From Zychaea mexicana (lineage: Eukaryota; Mucoromycota; Mucoromycetes; Mucorales; Lichtheimiaceae): 64,000 nucleotides of DNA. The stretch is taken from NCBI RefSeq assembly GCF_025766255.1, contig NW_026516675.1, positions 124,001 to 188,000 on the forward strand, read 5' to 3'. This document shows, piece after piece, positions 45,804-61,058 of the stretch (positions are counted from its first letter, which is position 1; every line of letters starts with the position of its first letter). The notes under the pieces are model-generated. The model made no database searches. It was not told the origin of the DNA and saw only the letters and a list, made by a program, of their open reading frames with translations. The translations under genes were made by a program, and so were the position numbers.

Positions 45804-45972
45804 ATTGTATTATGTAGTAGAAAAAGTAAGAGTTTATTTTCTTTTCTCCAGTGCACAGCATGAATTAGAATTTGTATTCAGCAAACCGCCGCAGCAGCAA
45901 GTCGGCTCCCGAAAACACATACTGAGCTGCTACAACTAACTGTATGCTACTCCTACAACAATCTTTCTTGTA

Positions 45973-48287
<2,315 letters not shown>

Positions 48288-49153
48288 TTACTCGCGGCGG
48301 CCACGACCTATACATTATTCAATTCAATGAGAAAATCAATAAATGATGGTCCATCTTACACCTTTCTTTCCTCACAGGCAAAAAGAAGCTTACCGAAACC
48401 ACCACGGAATTCAGGCTTGAAGTCACCGCCAGCACCTTCCTTGCGACGGTAGTCATCACGATCACCACGGGGACCACGGCCACCCTCACGGCCCTCACCA
48501 ACTAATTAAAAGTAGTATTCACGCGTTAAATCCCATATACGTTTCATCTTAACAGGCCACACACAGACAAGCGGACAAACATGTATTATACTTACAGGCA
48601 CGACGGGGAGCAGCGGGACGAGCAGTCTTCTTCATGGTGGCAGGGACGATCTCCTGGGGCAAGTGAAGGTCTAAAAAAGAGAGTACGATTATCTCGTGCG
48701 TTAATTATTCAATGTTCTTTCTTTTATAACAACTTGGAAAAAAAAGCCAAGTCGTTCTTACATTCACGGAGATAGTCGATACCCTCGTCGGTGAGGGTGT
48801 AGTAGTAGTACTGCCACGAGAACTGGGTCTTGACGTAGCCCTTGGAGTTCAAGGACTGCATCATCTTGATGACCTCAAGGTTGGAGACATCGATATCGGG
48901 ATGCTTGGCAAGGTTGAAGTCCTTGGCAGCGACCAAAGCACCGTCTATTAATGAGTGTTATATATATAATAAGTATATATGTGGTTCGAGTCATTAAGAA
49001 ATTGTCGTAAAATTTGTTTGGTTGTGGTGTTGGTGTGTGTATGTAATGGTTGAATTGTTTGTGTGCATGTGGGCAGAGGTTTGTTGGAGCTGTAAATTTA
49101 CCCTTGAAGAGCGACTCGTAGATGAGCTTTCTGTTTTGCTTCTGAACAAGCAT
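48288..49153 (-). CDS. RPS10: 40S ribosomal protein S10 (eS10)
   Basis: Five exons: 49153-49102, 48944-48762, 48670-48596, 48501-48394 and 48307-48288 (20 bp). They total 145 residues with closed phases. The winged-helix eS10 fold is clear: MLVQKQNRKLIYESLFK, DGALVAAKDFNLAKHPDI, NLEVIKMMQSLNSKGYVKTQ, FSWQYYYYTLTDEGIDYLRE and YLHLPQEIVPATMKK. An Arg/Gly-rich tail (EGGRGPRGDRDDYRRKEGAG, then RGRGRRE) follows. eS10 is at the mRNA entry side of the small subunit. Length agrees with the eukaryotic family (~105 in yeast to 165 in human). The very short last exon, encoding GRGRRE, is easy to miss. Confidence 0.97.
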
Positions 49154-49692
49154 GGTGCTAATTGAGGTTTAACAATTTGATTATGAAGAAAAATCAGTAT
49201 ATCATATTTCCTTTCAAATCCATCCATCCATCCAACCATCCATCTTCTTCATCCATCCATTTTTCTCATTCAATCCGTCTTCATATATCGTTCTTCTGTC
49301 ATCTGTCTATCACTCCTTTTCCATTTTCCCCCTTTCACCACCGTCGTGGTACTTACAACGCGCGTGGAAAGAGGAGGATTTACACTTCGTGATACTTGCC
49401 TGGTTATCCGCCCGCTCTCGGGCGAGGATGTTCCAAATTTGGTAATCAGTTGATGTTCCGCTTTTTTCATGACAACCGGACCTGTTGCCCAACACTAGCG
49501 ATGCTTTGGGTAAAAAATTGTTTCCAAACATTTCTACTAACTTTTGCTTATAAAGGTGATAAGAAGTGTATATTTATTGTACAGCAAAAGAAAATAAAGG
49601 ATTACAGAAATGTGATAAGCAGGTTGTTTTCTCTAATATAAAAAAAGGGATGGTTTCTTTTTGAGTGGTGAGAGAAGGTGCTTTTCTTTCTC
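49154..49692. other. RPS10 leader and 3' end of the permease array
   Basis: A CATC-repeat-rich stretch (49220-49260), CT-rich on the plus strand, then AT-rich 3' UTR of permease copy A. No gene is seen. Confidence 0.5.
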
Positions 49693-52449
49693 TCATGATA
49701 GTAGATCGTTACCCAAGGCAGCCATGGTGATATTGTATATGATCATAAATACAACTGCAATACTAAGCACAGTGCTAACAACGACAGCAAAAAAGAATGG
49801 ATTCAACCATGGTCGTGGCCGGAATGCCATGAAGGGTTCCATGTCTTGTTTGTCTGGCCCTAGCTGTTGTTCCCGATGTAAGCCCAATTCTTCACCCACA
49901 AGAACTGACGAATTGTTGGGTGGATTCGAGAGGTTACTGTTAATCCACATGGATCCTCGTGGTGACTCGCTTAGTCCTCCTGACGAGTGTTGTAGCTGTT
50001 GTGAAGAAGGCGTAATACCCAATCCTTGAGCAGATCCAACAGCTGTGGATGTGGCCACTGTGCTTCTGGGGGAGGATTCAACAGGTGGAGGCACTTTGAG
50101 TGCGTTGGGCGAATTGTGTGTTGAACGGGCCTTGTTGTTATTGGTGTCATTATTATTCTGCGCGCCTAATGTCCCAGGCGGGCTATGACTGGCCTCAAGT
50201 GTTGTTCCTGGTAATGGTGAACCGTTGACTACGAGGAGCGACGATGGTGGTGGTTCCTCCAAAATAATGGGTGGAGCTGGAGAAGCTTCGTATTTGGACC
50301 GTGGTGAGCGTGGTGACAATTGAGATCGCGGTGATAGCGGGGATCGCATTATGGATTGTGGAGTCCCGCTAAGAATTGCAGATTGTCGACTAATACGCGA
50401 TACGCGGGTAGCTGGGGATCGGCCTCGCACAGCAGATTCTTCGGGATGATGCATTGTCACATCGGTGGGCTCTTCAGGAATCTTTTCCGTTGTATTCTCT
50501 TCAATGACACTCGCTTGGAATTTGCGTGAGACAAAGTAGAGTACAAATGGCAGAATATAGTTGGTGCTCTAAGTAGATAAAAAGAATAATAGATTAGTCA
50601 TCAAATGGATACATTACTAATTTTCTTTCAGGAAACTATCATACCGATTGGAAAAAGAGGCTGATCCAATTTTGTATGGCATTCATCCAATTCTTGTTCA
50701 TCAAAGGGCTGTCGAGAATTATAGATGTAAAAATGAAGATGAGGTAAGTATAATTGTTGATCTACCTACTTCGCCACTAGCAAGCGCTATACATTGCAAT
50801 AACCCTACCGCTACTGTTTTTGTTAACTTACATTGAGATAATCCATGGAAGAAGATTGGACCAAAAAACGGCCCAGCGTCTACCGCACAGACCGCCACGC
50901 AACAAGTTGCATCGAATGACAATCACATACACAGGGATCGAAGTAACCAAAGCACAGATCGGGAAAAGGTACGTAGTGACTTTAGACGCCACTGTACTTT
51001 CATTACTGAGAAGGGTGAGGATATTGTCGGAGACTGACATTGGATATGCCATACCGCCAAAGACGCCTAATGTGTATGTATATCCCAGAATCTCTATCAG
51101 TACAACAACTACAGAAACGTAGCCTTTTGTATTGCTTACCCAGAACAATATAAATGGCGGTAGTAATGATGATGGACCAAGTAATGCATTTGTGAATTGA
51201 TACGTCGGGATTGATACTGTTCACCCATGTCGGCACCTAGTATAAATTTTCCATAAAAACTCCATGTCTTCTTTTTACAAATCATGTAAAAATTGAAATG
51301 TTCAACTTACTGTAGTCACATAACTAAAGTTAAAAATTATAATACCCAACACCATACCGGCGCTTGGTCCTGTCGCTGGCATTAATTCCGTCTTTAACCC
51401 TTCTTGGCAGAAAGCAACGACCCATTGGATTGTAACAACTGCCATCGTGATTAGCGAAGCAATCATGACGCCCATATTGTCGACCAAGTCAAAGAATCCG
51501 AGAGGCATCACCATAACCATCGTGAGGAGATATCCCATTGTAAAGATAAAATAATCACTCTCACTGAATGGAGAGCCGCTCTGTGAAGTGCCTTGATCAA
51601 CGCAAATCCATCCTCCTGGATAGATATTGAGACCGCATGTGCCCTTGAATAGAGTGATGATGAGGTTATCCATCGTCTACGATAAGATATTAGTGTCGTG
51701 GGATAGTTAGTTGCTGAGATAAAGGCTTGATTGGATTGGAAAGTCAGGGAAGAAGGTAACTTTGTATATTGAAAACTTACTTGTGATGATATGACAATAG
51801 ATGCGATATTGACGGCTTGAAGCGCTATGTATAAGATAACTTGGAAAAAATAATGATATTTCTTGCCCAGTAAAAGTTGTGCCACGGTAGTGATTTCGAC
51901 TTGTGCCTTTAAGAGGTTATTTTGTTTGTTGGTAAGTTTGAAGATGGTCATAGAGTCTCCCATCGCTCCTCTCGACATAAGCTCTTTTAAAGTTTCCTTT
52001 CCCCACCTGAAATTTCTCGTTTCCTCGAATACTGGCAAGAACTTCACATATGAAGAGTGAAGCTACTCCCGAGAGAAATGCAACGGCGATAATGACAATT
52101 GTAGGTGCAAGCCATCCTGCCTAATGATAATTGACGGTGGAGTTTCTGTTATCAGAGATCACATAATAATGGCAAATCATCACGATGCTTTTAAACACTT
52201 TGAAAAACGTACCTGTTGATACAAAGGCGGGATCATTGGCAAACCTGGTCCCTAAGTTTTTTTTGGAATAAAATGATACGTATTAATGTTGTGGCATGAC
52301 ATGTTTCTGTGTTATATCAGCACTTTTACTGATCATCAAACTCGTTACTGATTTGATTGTGCGTGTATACATACCGTCATGGACATTACTAGTAAGGCTA
52401 CACTACCGACTGTGCCAACTCCTTTAGGATTCTCTCCTCCTCCGGACAT
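49693..52449 (-). CDS. AAAP-family amino-acid permease, copy A
   Basis: Nine exons: 52449-52375, 52251-52213, 52120-52007, 51906-51781, 51676-51311, 51236-51140, 51066-50832, 50708-50645 and 50568-49693. They total 663 residues with exact phases. It is a secondary transporter of the amino acid/auxin permease (Aa_trans, SLC32/36/38-like) superfamily. Evidence is the N-terminal GVGTVGSVALLVMSMTGPGL helix with the broken-helix GPG motif, YHYFFQVILYIALQAVNIAS, DYFIFTMGYLLTMVMVMPLG, GIIIFNFSYVTTVPTWVNSI, YPMSVSDNILTLL and YLFPICALVTSIPVYVIVIR. After TM10 (YILPFVLYFVSRKF) comes a ~210-residue hydrophilic loop with RSPLSPRSQLSPRSPRS (proline-directed phosphorylation-type sites), then a last helix NPFFFAVVVSTVLSIAVVFM. 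The substrate is unknown; neutral amino acids are likely. It is the first of a tandem series with B and C. Confidence 0.88.
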
Positions 52450-53861
52450 GATGGTGGATGATGTGTAGCGTAAAAAAGGAAAATTTACGTAGAGCAAGAA
52501 GAGGTAATGTGAAAAAGAGGAAACGGAAAGAAAAGACGCTGTGCCATCTGCTTTGATCAGTGTTTGATTCCTTTTATACGAAAGGCTACACAGCAATAAA
52601 TAAGAGTAGAGAATGATCACCATTGCAATATATATATACTTGGGGGAAGCCACATTACTGTTTCAAACAAAAATTTGCTACTATAGTGTGCATTCTTGAT
52701 TGTGAATATTGTGGCGATTTAAAATTGTGCATGAGCATTTTTATTTTTCTTTCTTCAAAAAGAAAAATCTTTTTAGTACTTTCTAATATTACGGGAGTAA
52801 TGCTAGTTACTACTGCTACTAGAAGTAATACTAACGAGCTACTACGGTTGTCTTCTTCGTTCACCCCTTTTACACAAATTGAGATTTCTTTTGACCAAGC
52901 AATAAAAAAAGAAAGAAGAAGCAAGGCGGCCAAGAGTTAGTATGTAGTAGCTATCGTGGCACCGCTCCAAATATTTAGCATTGATGGGTAGCAAGTAAGG
53001 AACGGCAAGAAATCTTTTTCGAAACAAGCCAAATCTTAAATATTCATTTTGAGAAGACAACCTTTTCCAACTACTAGCAGCAGCAGTAATAGTAGTGGTA
53101 GTGGTACTAGTAGTTGTAAAATGTGGGGGTGGATCGGCAGGTTTGGAGAAGAAAAGGGGGCAGATTCTTTCCTTTTGTGCGATTAGCGCGCATCTGTTAA
53201 AGGAATAAAAGGCACACGTGGTACACAAAATAATAAACCCAACTAGGATGTTTTGTGTGTACGGGCACACCTTAACTGAAAACTTGAAACAATCCACACA
53301 CGAAAAACCGGTCAGTGCATATTATCCCCTTTCTCCGACGTTTATGCTCCTATTGTAATGTGGAGACATGCATCACATCATCAAAAAACAGAATAAAATA
53401 GCGATAGGCTTTTAAACACGCACTACACTTGCATGCACGCATCCAAACAATGACGGACTTTTACGAACATATTCAAGAGATATACATATCTCAAAAGAAT
53501 AAAAAGAAAGGTCAGTGCATATCATGTGGCACGGCCATAAAGATTAATAACTTGAATAGTCATACTCTTAAGAGCATACTTACAACAGAGCAGTAATACA
53601 AATAAAGAGGAACGAAAGAAAGATCCGAGCAAGAAATAACCACTCCGAGACAACAACAACAAACATATAACAACAAAACACGCCGCCGCTACTACCAAAA
53701 TAACATATATAAGTAACGTAGCGTCTAGAGAGCAAAAACGCCATCCTTCGTGCCATGTACTACATCATATTTTGATACTTACCGTAACGCAACTCTACTA
53801 GCTAAAAGATGTTGTTATAATTGCAAAAGACGACTAATACTTTTGTCTTCTTAATACATCA
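52450..53861. other. intergenic, promoter region of permease copy A
   Basis: AT-rich. The 13-mer GGTCAGTGCATAT occurs twice (53313 and 53509). Minus-strand open frames with Thr runs (53297-52842) show no recognisable family and are probably chance. Confidence 0.4.
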
Positions 53862-56265
53862 TTACCAAGAGCGGCCATAGCAACATCGTATATAATCATA
53901 AATACAATGACTATTCCGAGCACACTGCTTGAAATTATAGCGATTTAGCCAAGTCTGTGGTTGAAACGCCGCAAGGCGACACTCTCCTCTTCTTCTGCTC
54001 CCTTGTCGGTGCTCGTTGCTGTTGTTAATGTGTGGGTCTTTGCTTCTATCCGTTGATATTGACAGAGGCACGCTGAACTCAGAGGGCCAACTTCTAATAG
54101 TGGCTGTAGCAGGTGTCATATTGGCGCATGTTGTTTGTGAAGCAGCAGATAACGGAAGTTTATTGTTGTTGATATTAGGAGTAACTTTGTTCTTATAAGC
54201 GTTTTCGGTACAAGTTGTCGGTCTGTTAAGAATTGCATCTCTTATGGTGTCATGCGCTCCGCACTGGTGCTCTTGTTTTCCGGATTTGAAGATAGTGCAA
54301 AGGAGGAAATGTCGGGTCGTAAGGACTGTTCTACTGGATAGCGACTTTGCCGTTGTTTATGATATGATTATAATTATCATCTAAATAACCACGACGACGA
54401 TGGTGGCCAACAACGTCATCATTGATTGGCGTTGTTGCTGTTGTTAATAGTTCTCGAGACTACTCCACGTCTTTTCTATCCCTCATTATGGTTGCTTGAG
54501 CGCCTTCGCGAGACAAAATACAGAACAAATGGTATAATGTAGTTGACGGTCCATCCATCTTACTACAACATACTTAACTTTCATCTCTCGTTTCATTGTC
54601 TCTATTGTCCGTCGCTGAGTTTGCACATTGTTGTATAGTGTTTACTTACTGACTGACTGATAAAATAAAATTGCATGTCGTTCACTGAGTTCTTGTTCGC
54701 AAGAGGGGTCTATTCAATTTCAACAAGAGAATCGATGGATACGTTCATATAAATGATTTTTTTATGTGCTCAAAAGCTTAATTACTAGTATTATACCATA
54801 GCAATTGATTCACTACTACTACATACATGATTACCAGCCATAGAATAATGTTAGCCCAAAAAGTTGCTTATCGTCGCTTACATAAATCACCTCGTATAAG
54901 ATTAGACCGAGTGACAATCACCATAACCGGAATTGAGGTTTTAAGAGCTGCTACTGGAAAAAGGTAGCTAGTGACCTATGTTACCGCCGTGCTTCTAGTG
55001 CTAAGAATTGAAAGAATAATTGTCGGATGGCTGCATTGGATAAGCTAGTGCATCAAAAATGCCTATATACGAGAGGTTTATTTTTGGTATGATTAAATGA
55101 CGGTAGAATCTCGTACCTAATTAAACTCAATATTGATTAACTTATATACTGCGTACCAAGAACAAGATAAATTAGCGTGTTCAGCGCGAGTGCATAAGTT
55201 AAACACTTGTGAACGGACATACATGGTTTAAAATAATTGACCCATGTAGACACCTATGCACAAGAAGCAAGGTTGGTGGCGCATGATCGCAATTTGGCGT
55301 TTAATATATAACATTATGATAGATGAAGTTTCGTTTAGCTAACCGTAATAACATAGCTGGAATTAAAGATGATTATCCGTAGCACCATTTTTGCACTTGA
55401 ACCTGTAGCAGGTACCAACTCTGGTGTCAGGCCTTTTCCTGACAGAATGCAACCACCCATTGAATCGATACGACAAGTAGCACAAAAAATGACGCAACAA
55501 GGACTACCATGTTGTCGGCCAAGTCCTAAAATTTTAGCGGCATAAGCAAAGCATCGTAAGGATCAACCAGCAGTGAAAAGATAGTAGCCATTTTTATCAA
55601 ATGGAGAGCCACTTAGAGCTGTACGTCGCAGACGCATCCTCCTGGTATCTTGACTCCGCATGTTCCCTTGTATAAAGCGACCATCAAGTTATCCATGGTC
55701 TACAATAGTGAGATAGATAATTTATCTGAATTTATTGGCGCTATTTGTTGTTGCCTTGCGTATAACAGATTCATGCATGATTTTACTTTCATAAATTGAT
55801 ATATATATACCTGTGCTGACATGACAATGAACCAACATCAACGGCTTGGAGTGCGAGATATAATACCATTTGAATAAAATAATGACACTTTTCACCGAGG
55901 ATTACATATCTTTGCTAAAGTTGCCAATTGAAGCTTGGCCTTTTTACAGTATTTACGGAATCCTTAATAATTAGTTTGTTTTCATCATGTCATTCCACCA
56001 TTCCAAGTATGTTTTTTCGTATCTGAAACATTTTATTCCCGCGAACACTAGAAAGAACCTCACGAAGCAATTGTTGAGAGATGTATGATAAAGCAACGAA
56101 AAGAACAAGGGTCGGCACAATTCATCCAGCCTATGGTAGGATTTTGGATAGCCATCTTTTCCCTCACAAAAGTATCTCGATGAGAAAATACGGTCAGAAA
56201 CAGAAAAATGAAAATACTTTCGAGAACTGTAGTAAGCGTCACCTGTTGAGATCTGGTCCTATGTA
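53862..56265 (-). pseudogene. AAAP-family amino-acid permease, copy B (decayed)
   Basis: A full-length but dead relative of copies A and C, in the same orientation and exon order. Recognisable remnants are: last helix at 53862-53935 (then an in-frame stop in the helix, near 53945), TM10 block at ~54505-54550, exon-8-like block at 54655-54715, exon-7-like block at 54830-55080, exon-6-like at ~55150-55255, exon-5-like at 55345-55700 (the plus-strand text ATCCTCCTGG...CCGCATGT matches the same place in A), exon-4-like at 55810-55940, and exon-2/3-like at 56030-56260 (GATCTGGTCC). Many stops, small indels and lost splice sites break it, and the SP-rich loop is largely eroded. The neighbours keep open frames, so the duplication is old and this copy has been released from selection. 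Confidence 0.85.
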
Positions 56266-58001
56266 TACTAACATCATACAAATTTTTCTAGTTGTACACT
56301 AATGTAGTAGTTAATTTCACAGATGAAATGTGGTTGTCTTTTATATAGTTTACAGTCATGAATAGTACGAGGATGATAACGCCACGCTTCCAAGCGTTTC
56401 GATTTTTTTCGCCTTTTGTCCCTCTTTCGTCATGTAATTACTGTATAAAGCAAACGTTATGTGTAAAATGAAGAGAAAAAATGTAAATTGTTTCGTATTT
56501 ATATGATAATTGGTTGACGATCTTTCTATCTATAGAGTATAATAGCACATCTCTCAGATGTTGTCGAAACAAGAAGACAAATGTATGTGCTTCCAAATTT
56601 TGCTTCTGCTCCCTTTATCGACTTTATGTATTGTACTTGTTCTTCTATAGTACGATTTAGGTGCTCTTCAAATTAACGCTAGAAATTATGGAAGTGAGTG
56701 GTCGTACGTTATTCCTGGCACAACCAGAGTCATGCTTGCTAGCATATATGTTGTAAACGTTCAACGCTAAACGTATATTAAATAATATATATTGTAGCGA
56801 TTTGAACATGTCACAAATATATGTGTACGTTCATTTGCGATATCATCTGCCAGCCACTATCATACGACCTATGAAATACCCTCCATATATCACATAACCG
56901 TCGCTGGAAGAATAGGGTGCCATTGAAAAAGAAAACCAAACAAACTACACGATTTGATATCGTCGTCGTTTTGTACACGTGCTTCACTTCTTAATGGCGT
57001 CTTCAATGGGATATCATAAAAGTTCTTATAAGCATTGCTGTTGTTAAAGAACTTTCCTGCACAATAGGACCTGGTATCATACAATGCCTTAAATAATGAC
57101 AGGAGAGATGTACATTGACATTTAGCATGTTATCCATCCTTGTTGTAAGGTCTTCGCATAGCAGTATTGGGAAATCCTTTTCCTTTTCCCCCCTTTCCTC
57201 ACTCAGTGTATTTGTTTACTGGACACAACACAGATAAAGACTTACACGAACACAGTAACTATCATCGAAAGACATATGATCTCTACGAACCTTCGATCGA
57301 AGAGTTTTGCGCGGCATCAAAACAAGATGTGTATGTACCAAATGGTGTTCATACCCACACCCTTTTGAAAGAGACATTAGTGCCATCGGTCGGTATCCAA
57401 ATATTTGTTATCATACGACACTATCATCGCCAGAGTTCGGGGTTTACAATTGGAAAAAAAAAGAGAGAGACAGGATGCTGTTGTCGCGGTCAAATATTAC
57501 CACAGCATATTCGCATATGTAGTCTACAAAATTGGCATCATTTTCCAAGCACTGGTACTGTTATCTCTAGAGCGGCAACTGGGTAGCTACGCAAATTTGA
57601 GCTAAAAGAAGATTCAAAGCAGCATAAAATTTGTAGTAGCAGAGGACGCTATCATCAACACCCCTCCCCCCACACACAAAAATCTCATCTTCTACTATAG
57701 CACCAAATCCACGAGATCGTGTAGCACCAACATGAAACATGCGAGCAAGAAAGTAGATCGATATTTCCATTATCGGATAAGTACAAAAACTTTATTGGAA
57801 AAGAAAAAAAGATAAGCAAATATTCCAAAAAAAAATATTAAACATACATACAAAAACAATCACACGAAAGAAAAAGGTCAGCTAAATACAACGGACAATG
57901 TGTTCTTACATACAAAAGTAAAAGTATTACAGATACAAATAAGAGAGGAAAGATATGAGGGAAAACGCTGACGAAGGAGGAAGAAAGTGGCCCTTTGTTT
58001 T
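56266..58001. other. intergenic between permease copies B and C
   Basis: AT-rich spacer with no recognised gene. The final ~200 bases hold the 3' UTR of copy C. Confidence 0.45.
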
Positions 58002-61000
58002 TTAGTCAAAGACGTTGTTGCCGAGACCAAGCATCGTAAGATTATAGATGATCATAAAGACAATGGCAACGCCAAGCAATCCACTGGATACAATGGCCAC
58101 ATAGAAAGGATTAAGCCATGATCGTGGCTTGAACGCCAAAAAGTGTACAGGAGCATTATCATCTTGAACAGGTTGCTGATCATGGACCGTCATTGAAATA
58201 TTTTTCTTGTCGGTGCAGTCGTCGTCGTCGTCATCGAGACAAGCGTCGCTCTTGTTGTTCAACCGGATAGCAGGTGACGTGGGTGCAACAGCACCATGAT
58301 GGGTATTGTTGCGGAAGGAAAAGTTGCTCGAAATCCAGGATGTTCTTTCTGGCTTTTTATTCGTGGTGGTGGCACCGTTCCCATTAATATCGTTGTGACT
58401 GATGCCTTCTTCTTCGGTGTTGCTGCTAAGTTCATTTGCTGTTGTGGATGGTGTGATACCAAGACCTGATCCAGCGCTGGTTGTACTGGCTCGAGGTGAG
58501 CTTTCCGGAGGAGGGACCTTGAGTATATTCGGTGATCCGGGTGCGCTGTTACTAGTGGGTTGTTGTTCATGTACTTGTAGACGTGATGCAGGAGAAACAC
58601 CTGTCTCATCAAACATAATCACTGGGGTTGCACCAGGTGATTTAGGCGATCTTGGAGAGAGCGGCGATCGGAACGTGCGAGGTGATTTTGGTGACCGTGG
58701 CGATTTAAGCGATGGTGATCCTCCCACTTCGAGTCTGCTGAGATGCGAAGTACGACCCAATCTTCGAATCGAGACTGATCTGTTTTCGTCTGGATAATGC
58801 ATCTCCACCTCGTTCTGTTTTTCTTCTTCTTGATCTTCGTCATGCTCTACGTTTTCAGCTTCAGGCGGATGCTTTTCTGAGTTAGAAGTGTGGGGAGCAG
58901 ACGTTTCTTTAGTTTCTTCAAGAACAGATGCTTGGTATTTTCTCGAAGCAAAGTATAGGATAAAAGGAAGTATAAAGTTGATGGTCTGTTGTTGTTGTAT
59001 CGAAACGTAAATGTTTAGGTTAGAAATTTCGCCTCATCCCTGTTGTGCTACCGTACCACAATAGAGAAGAAAAAGAATCCTTCAACCCCCCCCTTTCCTC
59101 TTGTGTTTCATAAAACTGCTACTTACCGATTGGAAGAATAAGCTACTCCAGTTTTGAATCGTGCCGACATAATCCTTAGTTTGCAATGGGCTATGTATTG
59201 AGAAGCATTAGGCACACCGATAATACGTCAGCACTTTTCATACGTTAATGTGGAAAGAAAGGTTGCAAAAAGCTTACATGCAGACAAACCATGGAAGTAT
59301 GTTGGACCAAAATACTGCCCATGGTCTACCACAGATATTACCACGCATCAAGTTTTGACGGATGACAATGGTGAATACTGGAATGGATGTGACTAGTGCA
59401 CAGATAGGGAATATATAGGTGGTCACCAAAGATGCAGTTGAGCCTTGAGAACTCAATATGGCAAGAATGTCGGCGGTAGGTTCCATGCGATACGCCATTG
59501 CGCCAAAAACACCTGTACATGTGCATTTTTATAGTCAGTCTAATACTATGGGGTGATACACAAAGACAAGTGTCGCTCTAGTTATTTTACCCAGTAGAAT
59601 ATACATGATCGTCGAAATGACCACAGAGATCCAAAGAGACTTGTGAATTGATACATCAGGTCGAAGGTCGTTCACCATCGTAGGAATCTTTGATAGTTTG
59701 ATAAGCGGTAAACACATTGTTAGAGTGAACCTTTTACATACAATAGGCAGTCATATAGGTGTAATAGTTCGACAGTTATACAATACTTTACCGTTGTAAT
59801 ATAAGCGTAATTGAAGATGACGATACCCAGTACCGTAGACGAATCAGGGCCAGATGCAGGCAAGAGCGAGGTATCAAGACCTACCTGGCAAAAAGCGACA
59901 ATCCATTGGATGAGGACGCCACATAGCACGATGAATGAAATCATTTGCACGTAGATATTCTCGACCAGACTGAAGAAGCCCAAAGGCATCACCATTGCCG
60001 CAGTGACAAGATAACCAAAGGTAAAAATGTAGTAATCATCCGCAGAAAAGGGAGAGTTTCCGAGAACAGAACGTTCAGAGATGCAGAACCACCGTCCTGG
60101 AGATACTCCGAGCCCGCAAGTTCCATCGAAAAGAGTGAGAAACATACTGTCGAGAGTCTAATATAGAATGGCTGCGCGTAAACTTTTATGCAAACAATGG
60201 ATCAAGTAGAGCTGATATTTATTACTATGTAATTATTTCCACATTTACCTGAGCTGACAGAATGATGCTTGCTACGTTGACAGCTTGTAAAGCAAGATAA
60301 AGGACGATCTGGAAGAAGTAATGGTACTTTTTACCGAGAATAAGTTGGGCAACCGTTGTGAACTCGACATTGGCCTATAGTTGCGCAGTAAGAAAGAAAA
60401 ACACGAGAGGTGGTGACCGTGAGGATCATGATGGAAACTTGCTTTTAGCTCTGATTCTGGAGGAATCTTTCTTTGGAGAAGGATTGACGCGCAACATAGC
60501 GTCGGTGTTAATGAGTTACCTGAAACTTTTCATTGCCTTTGATACTGGATAAAACTTCACAGATGAACAGTGCAGAGAAACCCGACAGAACTGCAACAGC
60601 GACAAAGACGAACATGGGGGCCAGCCAACCAGACTAATTCATTTTAAATTAGTCTTATCCATTTCAAAATTCAAAGGAGGGCGGGATCACCAGAGGATAT
60701 AAGCGGCTAATCGGTGTCGTGCAAAAAGAGAAAGAGAGAGAGAGGTTGCATCCTCACGGGTATGGAAGGCTTACCTGTTGGAACATTGGCGGAATAGTAG
60801 AGAGACCTGGACCCTAATGAGATATTGGTGATGAGTTAAAAAGACGTACTACTACGCACAAAGATGACCCAGAATGCCGAATTACAAAGCAGCGCAGGCA
60901 ATGCATCCTAACCGCTGAGAGCGTATATAGTTTGCTATTGCCGGAACATTAGGAGGGGGAAGAACTAAACAGGTAATAATGGTATCAACGAAACTTACCG

Positions 61001-61058
61001 TCATGGATGACACTAGCAAGGCGATGGCTCCAAATGTATTAATTCCTTTGCTTGGCAT
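58002..61058 (-). CDS. AAAP-family amino-acid permease, copy C
   Basis: Nine exons: 61058-60999, 60813-60775, 60633-60520, 60374-60249, 60157-59792, 59687-59591, 59512-59278, 59190-59127 and 58985-58002. They total 694 residues with exact phases. Exons 2-8 have the same lengths as in copy A (39, 114, 126, 366, 97, 235 and 64), proving tandem duplication. Permease blocks include INTFGAIALLVSSMTGPGL, YHYFFQIVLYLALQAVNVAS, YYIFTFGYLVTAAMVMPLG, GIVIFNYAYITTIPTMVNDL, YRMEPTADILAIL, and YIFPICALVTSIPVFTIVIR. The loop before the final helix is ~260 residues, with an acidic part (HDEDQEEEKQ), the SPKSPRTFRSPLSPRSPKSP cluster and an acidic DDDDDCTDKK stretch. The last helix (NPFYVAIVSSGLLGVAIVFM) ends IIYNLTMLGLGNNVFD. 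It is presumably an amino-acid transporter of the plasma membrane or vacuole. The loop is the most diverged part between A and C. Confidence 0.88.
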
